A DNA stretch of 64,000 bases from Pseudomonadota bacterium. GTDB taxonomy: Bacteria; Pseudomonadota; Alphaproteobacteria; Sphingomonadales; Sphingomonadaceae. Both the position numbers and the translations under genes were made by a program. The stretch spans positions 1-64,000 of the forward strand of contig JAEXAY010000033.1 in the NCBI GenBank assembly GCA_023457895.1. Reading direction: 5' to 3'. Below the pieces are notes generated by a model, which was not told the DNA's origin, did no database searches, and saw only the letters and a list, made by a program, of their open reading frames with translations. This document shows, in pieces, positions 1 to 8,655 of this stretch (position 1 is its first letter; the number at the start of each line of letters is the position of its first letter).

Positions 1-368
1 CCTCGACCATTCTCGGCTTTGCCGGTCACGGTCCTCTCACGGTACGCATCGTAAAAAGCGGCGGCCCCAATTTCGGGATGATCGGGCTCTTCCTGATTGA
101 CCCGCAATTGACGCCGGAGGTTGTGCCCCCCGCTTCCGGACCGGCCCGTGTTGGGGAGGTTGCGCTTGTTTTCTACGTACAGAGTATGGAGCAAAGTCTC
201 GCCGCTTTGCGTCGTGCAGGCGCAACCTGGTCACCGGAACCCGAAATGTTCCGCATGCCCCATCGCGCCCAGCCCGAGGTGTGTCTGCGCGATCCGGACG
301 GGATATTGCTCAACCTCGTCGAGACCGACCCGACCGAGCAAAATCATAGCGGACGGGAGGGCCATTAA
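1..368 (+). CDS. VOC/glyoxalase-family protein, 5'-truncated by window edge
   Basis: The frame is open from base 3, so the start lies outside the window; about 121 residues are visible. The end, LRDPDGILLNLVE, is the typical last strand of a vicinal-oxygen-chelate (VOC) fold, where the Glu is often a metal ligand. VOC proteins are metal-dependent dioxygenases, isomerases or lyases; the substrate cannot be read from this fragment. A second, full-length VOC protein lies at 12064-12969, but the two are not close copies. About 200 bases separate this stop from the methyltransferase, so they are probably in different transcripts. Confidence 0.75.
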   Translation, partial: STILGFAGHGPLTVRIVKSGGPNFGMIGLFLIDPQLTPEVVPPASGPARVGEVALVFYVQSMEQSLAALRRAGATWSPEPEMFRMPHRAQPEVCLRDPDGILLNLVETDPTEQNHSGREGH

Positions 369-450
369 CCTGAACCGCGACGCATCGGGTACGTACGGCC
401 CAGAATGGACAACAGCCATTTTATTTTTCACAATGTCCGGTTGTGAATAA

Positions 451-466
451 CAACAATAAATTGTTG
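451..466. promoter_or_regulatory. Inverted repeat upstream of methyltransferase 1
   Basis: CAACAAT-AA-ATTGTTG is a perfect 7-bp inverted repeat with a 2-base spacer, in the AT-rich 201-base gap before the methyltransferase gene. A second imperfect repeat (CACAA...TTGTG, 430-446) lies just upstream. It resembles the TTGTG/CACAA repeat beside the LysR gene at 8.6 kb, so a LysR-type or related regulator is possible. Inference only. Confidence 0.35.
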
Positions 467-569
467 GATGTATATTGGTCAACGCCGCATATTTGGCGAT
501 ATTCAACCACGTGCGTTCCGGGTCGATTTGGCAAACCGGCTTGTACACCACCCACAGGAGAGATCGCCC

Positions 570-1640
570 ATGCTTCAGGATCGCGGCTATTCGGCCCGAA
601 ATCGGCGTATCAAGTCCATGGACGTCGAAAGCTACCAGGATTTCATTGTCGGTTTTCGCAGGTGGACTTACGGCGCCATGGACAAGGCGGCTTCGAGCCG
701 GGCGGACGCGCTTCTCGACGAGATGAAACTGAACAGCCCCGATGCGCCGCTTCATGCGTTTCGGGACGTTTTTCTGGCAGACCCATTGATCAGGGCGCGC
801 ATTCGTGTGTGGCTTTCAAGCCAGCAGTTGATGTGGCGCTGCGTGCAGGACCATTATCAACAACATGCCGACTATTACCTGTCCGAAATGAGCGAAGCCG
901 ACAATGCTGGCCCCGGGACACTCGAACTTAACCCGGGAATGGCGATGCCGGACTATACGCAGCATGAAATCCACCTGCAACCGGGCGGCTACACCGGCAA
1001 CCCGTTCGCAGGACCGCTTTATCACTACGGTACCAATGCCTTTTACGGCAACAATGCCGATGATGACGAATTCCATATTGCGCTTGCGAATATGGTAGCC
1101 GTTCCTGCCGATGGAAAAGTGGAAAAAATCGTCGATCTGGGTTGCGGCATCGGCAGAGTGTCAGCCGCGCTCGCCCAACGTTTCCCGCAAGCCGAAACCT
1201 GGGGTCTGGACGTCGGGGGGCCACTGGTCCGTTACGCCCATTTCCGCGCACGGGATTTGGGAATTCTGGTACATTTCGCACAGCGCCTCGCAGAAGCGAC
1301 CGGGTTCGAGGACAACAGTGTCGACCTCGTCAACGCCTATATTCTGTTCCACGAAGTTCCGCAGGATGCGGTCCGTGCGATCTGCGCGGAAGCCTATCGT
1401 ATCATTCGGCCAGGCGGCGTGTTCGATGTGTCAGACTTCCCGACCGGCCAGTTCGCGCCCAAACAACCCTACAAGCGGTTCATGCGCTGGATTGACCATG
1501 TCTACAACGCGGAGCGCTGGTCGCATGATTTCGTTTACTGCGATTTCCTGGAGATCATGCAAAGCGTGGGGTTTGAAGTCGAAAAAGCGGAGAACCGGCA
1601 CCTGATCGTTACCGGTTATGTGGGCCGCAAACCCGCCTGA
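570..1640 (+). CDS. SAM-dependent class I methyltransferase (paralogue 1)
   Basis: 356 aa from the ATG at 570, chosen because AGGAG lies about 10 bases upstream; the frame is open further upstream but without a better start. Residues 1-180 form a family-specific N-terminal region containing the motif IHLQPGGYTG (134-143). A Rossmann methyltransferase domain follows, with SAM motif I VDLGCGIGR (about 188-196), then the post-I acidic residue in GLDVG and motif RPGGVFDVSDFP near 290. The methyltransferase at 45265 has the same architecture and N-terminal motif (IHCMPGSYHG), and each is followed by a ~120-aa partner gene. The substrate is unknown; a small-molecule O-, N- or C-methylation within the island's pathway is inferred. 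Confidence 0.88.
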   Translation: MLQDRGYSARNRRIKSMDVESYQDFIVGFRRWTYGAMDKAASSRADALLDEMKLNSPDAPLHAFRDVFLADPLIRARIRVWLSSQQLMWRCVQDHYQQHADYYLSEMSEADNAGPGTLELNPGMAMPDYTQHEIHLQPGGYTGNPFAGPLYHYGTNAFYGNNADDDEFHIALANMVAVPADGKVEKIVDLGCGIGRVSAALAQRFPQAETWGLDVGGPLVRYAHFRARDLGILVHFAQRLAEATGFEDNSVDLVNAYILFHEVPQDAVRAICAEAYRIIRPGGVFDVSDFPTGQFAPKQPYKRFMRWIDHVYNAERWSHDFVYCDFLEIMQSVGFEVEKAENRHLIVTGYVGRKPA

Positions 1641-1678
1641 ATTGAAATAGCCCTCCGGTTTAATGGAGAAGTGAGACA

Positions 1679-2038
1679 ATGAGTATTTCCGGCGCTGCCA
1701 CCGATACACCCGAGCGTGTCAATCCTTCCGCCGATGGATTTATTCCGTCCAACTCCGACAATATCACGCTGTTTGACGACGTGACGATCGACAACCTGAT
1801 GCATGTTGTTGTGGCGCTAGGCGCGGAAATCTGGACAACAAGGCGGAGTCTTTTTGTCATGGAAGCACTCCTCCAGAAGGCCGGGGTCGGCCCTCAGGAA
1901 ATCGAGAATTTTCGTCCGAGCGAAGAACAGAAGGCCGCTTGGGCGGAGGAACGCGATATCTTCATCGCGCGCACTTACGATGCATTCTCCCGCACCGGCG
2001 GCGCCAATGCGGAGCAATATGACGCTTATCGTCCGTAA
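1679..2038 (+). CDS. Small helical partner protein of methyltransferase 1
   Basis: 119 aa; GGAGAAG precedes the ATG. I recognise no named family. The protein looks mostly helical and charged, with no signal peptide or membrane segment. It aligns along most of its length with the 121-aa product at 46479-46844, which likewise follows a methyltransferase. Shared features are an E..R....(V/M)E.LL segment, then IENF/Y.P (about residues 79-84) and a C-terminal IAR. The repeated pairing suggests a subunit or accessory factor of the methyltransferase. The gap to the methyltransferase is 38 bases, so they probably share a transcript. Confidence 0.75.
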   Translation: MSISGAATDTPERVNPSADGFIPSNSDNITLFDDVTIDNLMHVVVALGAEIWTTRRSLFVMEALLQKAGVGPQEIENFRPSEEQKAAWAEERDIFIARTYDAFSRTGGANAEQYDAYRP

Positions 2039-2056
2039 GGGCGGCTATGGGGAAGT

Positions 2057-2075
2057 GTGACGATTAAGACGTCAC
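2057..2075. terminator. Possible bidirectional hairpin between convergent genes
   Basis: GTGACG-ATTAAGA-CGTCAC gives a 6-bp stem with a 7-base loop, centred between the convergent stops at 2038 and 2093. There is no clear T-tract, so this is a weak call. Confidence 0.35.
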
Positions 2076-2092
2076 CACGTCCCCGGCCCTCG

Positions 2093-3490
2093 TCAGGCCA
2101 ATACCGAGCGTCCGATGCGGCGGCCGAACGTTATCGCTGACGAAACGATCGACCCGCTCAGAAAGCCGAGCCCAAGAAAGCCTATCCCGATGGCCTCGCC
2201 GACGGCGTACAGGCCTTCGATGGGCGTATCATCACCGCGCACTACGGCCAGATCCTCGTTAACACGGATACCCGGGTAAGAACTGATGGTGAAGCCGAAA
2301 TGCCGCACAGCGTAAAAGGGACCCTGTGCGATCGGCATCGGCATATGCGTGCGGCCAAGCATGTCGCTCCCGACAGCCTGCCCCTGATTGTAGAGCGCAA
2401 TCGATTGCGACAAGGCCGCCACCGGAACATCCATCTCGCGCGCCAACTGGTCGATGGTATCAGCTCGTACAAAATCGGGGTCATTGCCTGAAAACTTCTC
2501 ATCCTGAACTGCAGAGTCGAGTTTCAGAAAGGGTGGCGACGCATTGCGGATGCCGTCATCATATACGACCCAGAAGCCCCATTCCGGCTGGCTGCGGATC
2601 GCCAGTTCACGCTTGAATATCTGCGGCTCATCCTCCGCCATGAACCGCTCGCCCGCAAGGTTTACATAGATTTCCCAAGGTTGACGAAGGGCAGGCAGCA
2701 TCAGGGAATGGATCCAGGCCGAGGGGGGACCGCCAATATCACGCGTCCCGCCAAAGGCCGGCAGGCAAAAGTCATCAAACCAGGTTGTGCCACCGGCCGC
2801 ACGCACCGCATCGATACCGTCACCAACAACCGTCGGCAGTCCATAGCGAAGCGGATTGAGGCCGTGAAATTCCTGCCATTTTTCTGCGCTGCCCGTGAAC
2901 CCGCCAGTGGCCAAAATCACAGCCTTTGCAGCAAATTCAAGCTCCTCTCCGTCACATATCGCCCGAATACCGCGCACTGCGCCGTCGACAAAGGTCAAGG
3001 CGGTGAAACGGGTTCCGGTGCGGATATCGATTTTATCCCCTTTTGCAATTGCCTCTTCCAAAGCGTTGCGAAAAATATCGATGACGCCAAGACCGAGCCC
3101 GTTACTGCGATAGGTCCGGGCAATCGTGTAGAGATCATGTTCGGGAGCAAGCACGGCCGTATCGCCGTTCGCGCTCCAGCCCATCGAAATCAGCCATTCG
3201 ATCGTCTCTGCGGCTTCGTCGATCCAGCTCCGCACAAGTCCGGGGTGCCCGGTGCCGTGGTTGATACGCTGATAATCTGCAAAATGCGCATCGGCGCTAT
3301 CGGCGATGCCGTTGCGAGCCTGGATTGAGGTTCCGGCAGCACTGATCGACGCAGTAGACAGGTGAAGCGTGCCGCCAATTTCGTCCGCTGCCTCGATGAG
3401 CGCCACGGATAAACCACGCGCAGCAGCCTCCAGCGCCGCTGGAGTTCCAGCCGTCCCGGCACCAACGATGATGACATCATAGTTCTTCAT
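2093..3490 (-). CDS. FAD-dependent oxidoreductase, fumarate reductase/3-ketosteroid dehydrogenase-type
   Basis: 465 aa from ATG 3490, which is preceded by AAGGAA; the frame extends further upstream but without a ribosome site. The N-terminus DVIIVGAGTAGTPAALEAA is a GxGxxG FAD-binding Rossmann motif. The C-terminal LGLGFLSGSIVSSAITFG is the second FAD-contact segment of the succinate dehydrogenase/fumarate reductase/KstD flavoprotein superfamily. Such proteins oxidise or reduce C-C bonds next to a carbonyl. It is distantly related to the flavoproteins at 7021 and 29416 but not a close copy. It is last in the minus-strand run that starts at 8544, 86 bases after the aldehyde dehydrogenase stop. 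The substrate is unknown; I do not infer steroid specificity. Confidence 0.85.
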   Translation of the reverse strand: MKNYDVIIVGAGTAGTPAALEAAARGLSVALIEAADEIGGTLHLSTASISAAGTSIQARNGIADSADAHFADYQRINHGTGHPGLVRSWIDEAAETIEWLISMGWSANGDTAVLAPEHDLYTIARTYRSNGLGLGVIDIFRNALEEAIAKGDKIDIRTGTRFTALTFVDGAVRGIRAICDGEELEFAAKAVILATGGFTGSAEKWQEFHGLNPLRYGLPTVVGDGIDAVRAAGGTTWFDDFCLPAFGGTRDIGGPPSAWIHSLMLPALRQPWEIYVNLAGERFMAEDEPQIFKRELAIRSQPEWGFWVVYDDGIRNASPPFLKLDSAVQDEKFSGNDPDFVRADTIDQLAREMDVPVAALSQSIALYNQGQAVGSDMLGRTHMPMPIAQGPFYAVRHFGFTISSYPGIRVNEDLAVVRGDDTPIEGLYAVGEAIGIGFLGLGFLSGSIVSSAITFGRRIGRSVLA

Positions 3491-3576
3491 TCTGGTTTTC
3501 CTTTGCGATCTGGAACATCGGCTGCCCCTTCCTGCACCTCGCACCGTTCCCGATGCTATCCGAGATGCGCAACGGG

Positions 3577-5022
3577 TTATCCGGGATAGTGGGAGCCCCC
3601 AAGCTGCGCGGGCTGATGTATTCCCTTGGGCAGAGTGTATTCTAGCATGCCTTCATCTGCATATTCACGCCCGAAACCGCTTTCACCGCTGCCGCCGAAT
3701 GGCAGGTCGAGCGACATGCCGCTACGATTATGGGCATTCACCATGCAAAGCCCCGTGTGGATCTTGCTGGCAAGAGCCCATGCGCGATCCGTGTTGGCGG
3801 ACCATACCGATGCCGTCAGGCAGGAACCATAGCTCAGCCATTCAAGTAACTGCTGCTCGTCATTCCACCCGACGATCGGGAACAATGGGCCGAATTGCTC
3901 CGCCGCGACCAGCGTTGCATCTGGCGCGAGCCCCGTCACAATACGCGGCATGGCGAAGTAACCGCCCGTATCGAACGCCGGCGCGTCGGGCGGGAGTAAC
4001 GGAATGACGATTCCTCCCGCTGCAGCAGCATTGTCAGCCAGGCGGTCAATACCGTCGCGGGCGCTCGCAGTAATCATGGGGCCGAGATTGGTACCCGGCT
4101 CTACCGGATCCCCCATTCTGAACACGCTGCGGGTCGTTTCGACATAAGCCTCCGTGAAACGCGGCAGGATGGCTTCGTGGACGAATATCCTTTTGGCCGC
4201 CATGCAGACCTGTCCGGCGTTGAGAAAGCTCGCCCAGATGATTGCCTCAAGGCGTTCGGGCGCAAGGTCGCAATCGTCCATGACAATGAGCGGATCATTG
4301 CCACCGAGCTCAAGGGTGCAAGGCACGAACCGTTCTGCCGCCTTGCGCAATACAGCGCGCCCCACTGCCGGACCGCCGGTGAAGGCAATCTTCCTGATTT
4401 CCGGAGCGGACACCAAGGCGTCGCCGATTTCCCCTCCGCCATTCACGACCGCCAGGAGCCCTGAAGGAAGCCCGCGCGCAATCGCCCCGAGAAATTCCGT
4501 AACCCCCAGCGGCGCCAGCGGAGAGGGCTTCAGTACGACGGCATTTCCCGAAAGCAGGGCGGGCGCGACTTTGGTCATCGACAGGATGACCGGTGCATTC
4601 CACGGTACGATCGCGGCGACCACGCCATGCGGCTGGCGCAGTACCAGCCTTCGGCCAGCGCCCTCGCCTCGCTCCTCAGGCCGCAAGAGGCGCGCCGCGC
4701 GTTTTTCCATGTCACCCGCCAGCGCGATCGCAAAACGGATCTCGCCGGCTGCTTCAGGCAGGGGTTTACCCATTTCGCGCGCCATGGTCAGCGCAATCGC
4801 TTCGATATCGCCGACCTGTTCGATCGCTGCGCGCAGGATCTGCGCACGATCACTGAGCGCAAGCGCCGACCATTCACGCTGGACGACCGCGGCGTGGGTG
4901 ACCGTTAGAGCGACCTGCGCTGGCGGGGTCTCGCGGACCCGGCCGACGATTTCGTTTGGCCTCGCCGGATTCTCACGTTCAATCCAGCTACCGCCAGATG
5001 ATGCGATCGGGTCCGCGGTCAC
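3577..5022 (-). CDS. NAD(P)-dependent aldehyde dehydrogenase
   Basis: 481 aa with a GTG start at 5022; GTGA overlaps the stop of the upstream nitrilase gene, so translation is coupled. Conserved ALDH elements are visible: PWNAP in the cofactor region, ELGGNDP with the general-base Glu, and NAGQVC with the catalytic Cys. The C-terminal GGSGESGFGREYADEGMLEYT is normal for the family, and so is the length. It oxidises an aldehyde to a carboxylate in the cytoplasm, presumably a pathway intermediate. The window encodes a second ALDH at 46902, with only family-level similarity. Confidence 0.92.
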   Translation of the reverse strand: MTADPIASSGGSWIERENPARPNEIVGRVRETPPAQVALTVTHAAVVQREWSALALSDRAQILRAAIEQVGDIEAIALTMAREMGKPLPEAAGEIRFAIALAGDMEKRAARLLRPEERGEGAGRRLVLRQPHGVVAAIVPWNAPVILSMTKVAPALLSGNAVVLKPSPLAPLGVTEFLGAIARGLPSGLLAVVNGGGEIGDALVSAPEIRKIAFTGGPAVGRAVLRKAAERFVPCTLELGGNDPLIVMDDCDLAPERLEAIIWASFLNAGQVCMAAKRIFVHEAILPRFTEAYVETTRSVFRMGDPVEPGTNLGPMITASARDGIDRLADNAAAAGGIVIPLLPPDAPAFDTGGYFAMPRIVTGLAPDATLVAAEQFGPLFPIVGWNDEQQLLEWLSYGSCLTASVWSANTDRAWALASKIHTGLCMVNAHNRSGMSLDLPFGGSGESGFGREYADEGMLEYTLPKGIHQPAQLGGSHYPG

Positions 5023-6728
5023 GGTGTAACTGTGGCCTGCGCTTCAACAAGCCGTCCATAAAGCGCCGGCACGGTGTCGGCGATGAGGTCCGTAGACCCC
5101 ATCAACCGCTTGTCGCGGTTGGGCGCAAGGTCGATTTCGACCGTATACACGCCTGTCGTCGTCGCAGGTCCGTAACGGTCGGGATTATTGACCTCCTTGG
5201 TCTGCGGGAAGCGATACTCACCCGGCGTTGCGGCAATAGCGGGCGCAGCAGGCACCGGAGAATCCGTCCGGCCGACCCCGATGATCGTAACGTGGCTTTC
5301 CGCCGCGCGTGCGGGCAGCATCAGTTCATGATGCCATGCCGTCTGCCAGGTAGCCGGGCAGGCAATGACATCCACGCCCTTGCGCGCGAGGACACGCGTA
5401 GCCTCGGGAAATAGAAGGTCTTCGCCCAACAACAGACCGAGACGGCCAAAGGGCATTTCAAAGACTGGAAGATCGTCTCCTAACGACGTCCATCCAAGTG
5501 CGGGATCGCGATGAATTTGCCGATATTCTCCTACGACACCACCACGGTCAAACAGGATTGCGCGGTTGACCGGCCCCTGCTCGGTCAAAGCCGGAATACC
5601 GGCGACAACAGCCGTATCCTTCTCCGCTGCAACCTTGGAAATTTCTTCAATCGCCGATTCCACCTGTTGCGCCAGATTATCGCCGGCAGCGATATCCCCG
5701 ACTTTCCAAGCAAAAAGTTCTGGAAGAACGGCAAGGCCCGCAGGAGCCTGACGGATCAGCGTGATGGCATCTGCAAGCATCGTCGCGAAATCTGCGGGTG
5801 CCGGCACGATAGTGCTGATCGCCACCGATCCGGCGTCCGGACGCCCCGCATGGAGATCGGCCAGCGTCTCATTGGGCGCGGTAAGCAGCGTATAGCAATC
5901 CGGCCGCCGGCGCCCGATACGATCGGCGCGCTGGGAGGCGCTGCGGTCCAGGTCGACATCGGCAAAAACAATTTCGGACTTGTCGAGCGATGCACGCACC
6001 AGCGTGATGCCGTCCGGCCCGGCGACCTGGCTTTCGCCAGCCCCGGACACGAACTCGCGAGTCATGCCCGCAGCAGCCATAAGATCTTCCAGATCCTGGC
6101 CCTTTACCATGTCTCCGACCCGGTTCGACGCGATCATGTAGAAACCGTTTTCGGCAGCGCGAGCCGGGATATGCAGACGGGCCTCATCCAGCGCGTTGGA
6201 ACAGAGCGAGTTGAGAACGATATCGGCTCCCTGGCAAGCAAGCGTCCGCGACGTCTCCGGTACCAGGCCATCCATGCAGGACAACAGCCCGATGCGGCCG
6301 ATATCGGTATCAAACACGGCATTTTCCTCATCCGAAGGGATGAAGAAATCGCGCTCGATCCACATCAGCACCTGTTTCTTGTTGCTGCCGATATATTCGC
6401 CGTTGGGGCCGATCAGGTGATTGACCATATAGGCATCGGGAAACTCGGCACGGACGGAAGCGTTGAACCCGACATAGACGCCGCGTTCGCGGGCCTTGGC
6501 TGAAATGGCGTCTACCATCGGCCCGGGTACGGTAATCGAATGCTCCCAGGCCTCCTCGCGGCTTTCGTAAGAGGTCGGGTAGTTGCAATTTTCCTGAAAA
6601 TGGACCAGGCGCGCGCCGCCGTCGGCAGCCTCGTCGATATATCGCAGCATGTCGGAAAGAACACGGTCGGTATCTTTACCGGTTTCAAACTGGGCAACGG
6701 CGACCCTGACTATGCGGTTGTTCGGCAT
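5019..6728 (-). CDS. Tandem-domain carbon-nitrogen hydrolase (nitrilase superfamily), second domain degenerate
   Basis: 569 aa from ATG 6728; the frame continues upstream without a better start. Two nitrilase-fold domains lie in tandem. Domain 1 (about 1-275) has the full Glu-Lys-Cys triad: HFQE (E46), NKK (K117/K118) and GLLSCMDG (C151). Domain 2 (about 300-560) keeps VLPE (E337) but has YRQ (Q404) at the lysine position and GLLLGEDLLFPE at the cysteine position, so Cys is replaced by Gly435. The second half therefore looks catalytically dead and may be structural or regulatory. The family hydrolyses nitriles, amides or carbamoyl groups. It lies in module A, downstream of the 75-aa protein. 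Confidence 0.88.
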   Translation of the reverse strand: MPNNRIVRVAVAQFETGKDTDRVLSDMLRYIDEAADGGARLVHFQENCNYPTSYESREEAWEHSITVPGPMVDAISAKARERGVYVGFNASVRAEFPDAYMVNHLIGPNGEYIGSNKKQVLMWIERDFFIPSDEENAVFDTDIGRIGLLSCMDGLVPETSRTLACQGADIVLNSLCSNALDEARLHIPARAAENGFYMIASNRVGDMVKGQDLEDLMAAAGMTREFVSGAGESQVAGPDGITLVRASLDKSEIVFADVDLDRSASQRADRIGRRRPDCYTLLTAPNETLADLHAGRPDAGSVAISTIVPAPADFATMLADAITLIRQAPAGLAVLPELFAWKVGDIAAGDNLAQQVESAIEEISKVAAEKDTAVVAGIPALTEQGPVNRAILFDRGGVVGEYRQIHRDPALGWTSLGDDLPVFEMPFGRLGLLLGEDLLFPEATRVLARKGVDVIACPATWQTAWHHELMLPARAAESHVTIIGVGRTDSPVPAAPAIAATPGEYRFPQTKEVNNPDRYGPATTTGVYTVEIDLAPNRDKRLMGSTDLIADTVPALYGRLVEAQATVTP

Positions 6729-6787
6729 GATATCATTCTCGCTTCGAATATTGGACCTGATATTATGGCGCGTCAGGCGCGATGGCT

Positions 6788-7015
6788 TCAGCCCTGCGCG
6801 TCCGTCGCATCGTCCCGCTTGAAAAGCATCCGCAATGCAAGACCGATCACTGCGGGGCGCATGAGGCGGCCCGCCAGTTGCAGCAATTCCGCACCGTCGA
6901 TTTCGACCGTGCAAGGCATCACGTTTGCGACACCGGAAAGAACGACCTTGTCGCCTTCGACCTTGCTTTCCCGGATTTCGACGCCGAGCTTGATCGCGGG
7001 GGTTTTGACCAGCAA
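6788..7015 (-). CDS. Conserved ~75-aa flavoprotein-associated protein (paralogue A)
   Basis: 75 aa, read from a TTG start at 7015 with GGAG eight bases upstream, inside the end of the flavoprotein gene. The start is fixed by its paralogue at 30947, which begins with an ATG at the same residue (M-L-V-K-T-P-A-I-K). Shared core: KTPAIKLGVE, then LSGVAN.MPCTVEI, then LAG.L.RPAVIG.AL. There is no signal peptide or clear membrane helix. I know of no family. Both copies sit immediately after a large FAD-binding oxidoreductase, which suggests a small subunit, chaperone or specificity factor for it. Confidence 0.8.
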   Translation of the reverse strand: MLVKTPAIKLGVEIRESKVEGDKVVLSGVANVMPCTVEIDGAELLQLAGRLMRPAVIGLALRMLFKRDDATDAQG

Positions 7016-7020
7016 CGCCC

Positions 7021-8544
7021 CTACTCCGCCGGAACCGGCGCCTGCCACGGCGCCATTGCGACGGCAGAGCGCGCTGCGCCGCGTCCGGAAATCATGGCTT
7101 CGGTCAGATAGGAACCGTTCTGATAGAGATCCGAGAAGATCGACCCGAGTTCTCCGGCTTCGAACAACCTCGGGATGACCTGTCCGTCATGACCGAAAAC
7201 CTGGCCATCCATGTTACGCTTTGCACCGCCGCCGGTGCAAACGATGGTCGGCGTGATCTGGACCGCATAGAAGGGGCCGTTCAGCATCGGGATAAGGGTG
7301 TCGGCGCTACGGCCGTGGACTTCGTCATGACCGGCGGCACAAGCCGCGTTGTAGCGCGCCGCTTCTTCTTCGAGTACTGCCGGGTCAATGCCGATCTGCG
7401 CCGCCAGTTCAGCCATGGTATCGGCCTTCTTGATAAGCCCGCTTTCGATTTCGCGGCTGTTATCTTCACTCCAGCCTTCCGCCGTGACGACCGCGGCCCA
7501 AGCGAGGATTTCCATCACCAGCTTGCCCGCATTGCGCGTGGCGTCGTCGAAAATCATGTGAACGGGATGCGCGAGGTGAAGCGGCACATCGACGAAACGT
7601 CCGTACTTCTTCTCCTTGTAATGCGTCATCTGCAATTCGTTTGTTTCATTATAGAAACGACGACCGGTACGATCGATATCGAACCAGCTGAAGGCCGGCA
7701 GCATGAAATTGCGGTGATATGCCGTTTTCTGGTGCGGTTGCTGAATGCCGGGCCAGATACCGCCGGATTGCCCCTGGTTGCGCAAGTGCCACATTTCGGC
7801 GCCGGCCTTCTGCATGATGCGGATACCGTCACCCGTATTATAGGGTGTTCCGAGCGGCACAACATTCGAAAGGCCGTAATAATCGCGCTGCATCTGGGGA
7901 GAGGCTTCAAAGCCTCCAACCGCCACGACAACGCCGCGCTCGGCGCGAATGGCCTTGCGCTGGCCATTTTGCTCAACCCAGGCGCCGTAGACTTCAAGCG
8001 TATCGGGATCCTGAATGAGGTCGACCAAGGGCGTGTCGAACCACACCGGAATGTTACGCTTCTCCACATTGGCCTTCAGTGCGAGCCACACACCCGACGG
8101 GACCGGAAGAATGGTCGACGTGTAGGCAACGGCCTCCGCCGCACCCAGTTCGGGGAACTCGAGAACCGCATAATGGCCGGAAAATCCCGATCCGCGCTGG
8201 AAAGTTTGACCGGCGTCTGCGGCGATCTGCTGGATCCAAGGCTCCAGATTGACCATGCGCTCGGCCCATTCGTCGAGCAGTTCTTCGGAGATCGGATTAG
8301 CTTCGCTCATCACGCGCTGATAATCCATCAGCGCCTTCTTGTTCTTCGAAATGAGCAGCGACTGGCCGGAAACGCGGCAGTTGCCACCCGCATATTCCTT
8401 CGGCGCTTTCTCGATCAACAGCAAACGCAGGCCAGGCTCCGCGTCAAAGGCTTCAATTGCTGCGGACGCTCCGGCGCAGCCAAAACCGCACACGAGTACA
8501 TCTACGACTTCATCCCACTGCGTAACGCTATTAAGGCTGGCCAA
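7021..8544 (-). CDS. FAD-binding oxidoreductase of the fumarate reductase flavoprotein family (paralogue A)
   Basis: 507 aa. The FAD-binding motif CGFGCAG lies at residues 19-25 and the family C-terminal segment near LTEAMISGRGAARSAV. It is clearly homologous along its full length to the 509-aa protein at 29416 (same opening MASLNSV.QWDEVVDVL), and each copy is divergent from a LysR gene and followed by a ~70-aa protein. It is cytoplasmic, with no signal peptide. Superfamily members catalyse dehydrogenation or reduction beside a carbonyl or carboxylate, or hydroxyl oxidation; the substrate is unknown. The gap to the LysR start is about 110 bases and holds a palindrome. Confidence 0.9.
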   Translation of the reverse strand: MASLNSVTQWDEVVDVLVCGFGCAGASAAIEAFDAEPGLRLLLIEKAPKEYAGGNCRVSGQSLLISKNKKALMDYQRVMSEANPISEELLDEWAERMVNLEPWIQQIAADAGQTFQRGSGFSGHYAVLEFPELGAAEAVAYTSTILPVPSGVWLALKANVEKRNIPVWFDTPLVDLIQDPDTLEVYGAWVEQNGQRKAIRAERGVVVAVGGFEASPQMQRDYYGLSNVVPLGTPYNTGDGIRIMQKAGAEMWHLRNQGQSGGIWPGIQQPHQKTAYHRNFMLPAFSWFDIDRTGRRFYNETNELQMTHYKEKKYGRFVDVPLHLAHPVHMIFDDATRNAGKLVMEILAWAAVVTAEGWSEDNSREIESGLIKKADTMAELAAQIGIDPAVLEEEAARYNAACAAGHDEVHGRSADTLIPMLNGPFYAVQITPTIVCTGGGAKRNMDGQVFGHDGQVIPRLFEAGELGSIFSDLYQNGSYLTEAMISGRGAARSAVAMAPWQAPVPAE

Positions 8545-8619
8545 TTTGCTTCTCCAACTTTCATATTATTATCATGCTCGCCCATATCCGTTGTTCCTCG
8601 CCAGTCCGCCAACAAAAAC

Positions 8620-8637
8620 GTTGTGATATTCCACAAC
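8620..8637. promoter_or_regulatory. Probable LysR-type operator in the divergent promoter
   Basis: GTTGTG-ATATTC-CACAAC is a perfect 6-bp inverted repeat with a 6-base spacer, about 19 bases before the LysR start and 75 before the flavoprotein start. Position and symmetry fit a LysR recognition site (T-N11-A type) that controls both genes. Confidence 0.6.
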
Positions 8638-8655
8638 ATATGATTGTATTACGTC

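Noticed and set aside
428..443. Possible operator copy (TGTCCGG followed by TTGTG) before methyltransferase 1
   Set aside because: Only the left core matches and the right arm is different; the local symmetry is CACAA/TTGTG instead, so I did not count it in the regulon.
5833..5844. GCGTCCGGACGC palindrome containing the operator core
   Set aside because: It lies inside the nitrilase coding sequence, lacks the T/A arms and is explained by GC-rich codons.
2093..8544. Steroid degradation suggested by KstD-like flavoproteins
   Set aside because: The similarity is at superfamily level only; no ring-cleavage or side-chain genes typical of steroid pathways are present.
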